A DNA stretch of 13,579 nucleotides. Source: CAYSLU01 sp964431965 (GTDB taxonomy: Bacteria > Verrucomicrobiota > Kiritimatiellia > CAIKKV01 > CAYSLU01). Below are positions 12,636-13,579 of this stretch, in pieces. Under the pieces are notes generated by a model. The model was not told the origin of the DNA, ran no database searches, and saw only the letters and a program-made list of their open reading frames with translations. The number at the start of each line of letters is the position of its first letter. The first letter of the stretch is position 1. The DNA is taken from contig CAYSLU010000116.1 in assembly GCA_964431965.1 (NCBI GenBank), forward strand, positions 1 through 13,579. Reading direction: 5' to 3'. The position numbers and the translations under genes were made by a program.

Positions 12636-13579
12636 ATGCGCGACCGGATCTCCCGACGCGACCTCGCGGGGAAGACGATCGACGTGCACTCGCACGCCGG
12701 CGTCAGCCTCGAGACGTACGCCCGCGGCGAATACCCGTACGCCATGCCCGTCGAGGGGCTGTACTACCAGCAGCTCGCCGGCGGCATCGACGTGAACGTG
12801 GTCTTCCCGTTCACGCCGCACCTGCGGTTCGACTACGGGGGGGTCGTAGCCGGCACGCTCCGGCCGGCGGCGCAGCCCGTGTCGCCCGCCCCCTACGCCG
12901 CCGAGAACGCGCTCATCCTGCGCGAAGTCCATGATTACGTCCCGGCCATGAAGCGCCGGTTCCTGCCCTTCGCCAGCATCGATTGCGAGCGCGACATTCC
13001 CGAGCAGCTGGCGGAGCTGCGGAAGCTGTGGGACGCATACGGTTTCTACGGCATCAAGATCAACCCCGTGATCAGCCAGTCGCACGTGCGCCAGCTGCTC
13101 GGTGTCGGCGCGCCCCTCCTGGACTTCGCCGAGGAGCGCAACCTGCCACTGCTAATCCACACCTGCCCGGTGCCCGGGGACGAGTATTCGCAGGCGACCG
13201 ACGTGTTCGCCGTGATCGACGCGCGGCCACGGCTGCGCTTCTGCCTGGCGCACGCCCTGCTCTTTCACCGCGGCTTTCTGGATCGCGCCGCGGCCGCGCC
13301 CAATGTGTGGGTCGACACAGCCGCGCTCAAGATCCAGGTCGATGTGGTTCAGCCATGGATCGGCAAGAGTGTGAACGCCGCCGACCTGATCGATGCGGAC
13401 TTCTCGGACTTTGGTCGCGTGATGGACGCTCTCTGCGCCGCCTACGCGGACACCATGGTCTGGGGCAGCGACTCCCCCGCCTACGCCTACATCTGCCGCC
13501 GCCAGAATGCTGCCGGCTCGTGGATGGAGTTCAAGCTGCAGGGCCGCTACGAAGACGAAGTCTCCGCCCTCCGCCGCCT
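12636..13579 (+). CDS. Amidohydrolase (metal-dependent hydrolase), 3' end missing
   Basis: This frame runs open from the ATG at 12636 to the window edge (314 complete codons); the C-terminus is outside. It has the amidohydrolase-superfamily (amidohydrolase_2 type) metal-site pattern in order: IDVHSH (15-20) with His18 and His20 at the end of strand 1, GIKINP with Lys141, LLIHT with His175, LAHALLFH with His206, and WGSDSP (276-281) with Asp279. Members hydrolyse or decarboxylate small ring or acyl compounds, for example lactones; no specific substrate can be named. No signal peptide, so cytoplasmic. A GGAGG site (12625-12629) lies six bases upstream of the start and the gene begins 14 bases after the NagB-like stop, so the two are very likely co-transcribed and possibly act in sequence. 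The family call is sound; activity is not established. Confidence 0.85.
   Translation, partial: MRDRISRRDLAGKTIDVHSHAGVSLETYARGEYPYAMPVEGLYYQQLAGGIDVNVVFPFTPHLRFDYGGVVAGTLRPAAQPVSPAPYAAENALILREVHDYVPAMKRRFLPFASIDCERDIPEQLAELRKLWDAYGFYGIKINPVISQSHVRQLLGVGAPLLDFAEERNLPLLIHTCPVPGDEYSQATDVFAVIDARPRLRFCLAHALLFHRGFLDRAAAAPNVWVDTAALKIQVDVVQPWIGKSVNAADLIDADFSDFGRVMDALCAAYADTMVWGSDSPAYAYICRRQNAAGSWMEFKLQGRYEDEVSALRR

Overview
The window reads as accessory, GC-rich chromosome from an environmental bacterium. The mix of genes (a YetA/PL26-like protein, a large GH42-like secreted protein, a uroporphyrinogen-decarboxylase-like protein with a GCCE motif, a formylglycine sulfatase) is the kind seen in the Planctomycetes-Verrucomicrobia-Lentisphaerae-Kiritimatiellota group and in neighbouring candidate phyla. 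That placement is inferred from gene content and composition. There is no rRNA or other phylogenetic marker here, and no rRNA, tRNA, CRISPR array, transposase or phage gene was seen.

Layout. Positions 1-644 (minus strand) hold the first 214 residues of a secreted protein with a signal peptide; it runs off the left edge and its base composition is less GC-rich than the rest. A divergent intergenic region (645-813) carries overlapping candidate promoters. All other genes are on the plus strand. First comes a partial tryptophan operon, trpF (814-1449), trpB (1604-2803) and trpA (2830-3600), with all key catalytic residues intact. Then come six genes that look catabolic: a YetA/exo-rhamnogalacturonan-lyase-like protein (3645-6083), an exported GH42-like glycosidase (6145-8745), a UroD/methyltransferase-like protein (8783-10009), a Cys-type sulfatase (10083-11456), a divergent glucosamine-6-phosphate-deaminase-like protein (11647-12621), and an amidohydrolase that runs off the right edge (12636-13579).

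How they may work together. TrpF, TrpB and TrpA carry out the phosphoribosyl-anthranilate isomerase step and the two tryptophan synthase half-reactions; trpE, trpG, trpD and trpC are not in the window. The six downstream genes are spaced 14 to 190 bases apart and no convincing terminator separates them from trpA. They look like a module for breaking down a complex, possibly sulfated and/or methylated, glycan or glycoside. Only the GH42-like protein has an evident signal peptide, so most of the chemistry appears to be intracellular. The NagB-like protein keeps the fold signatures but lacks the sugar-phosphate binding loop and a catalytic Asp of true deaminases, so its substrate is probably not glucosamine 6-phosphate. 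No transporter, regulator or corrinoid protein is visible here, so the pathway is incomplete within this window.
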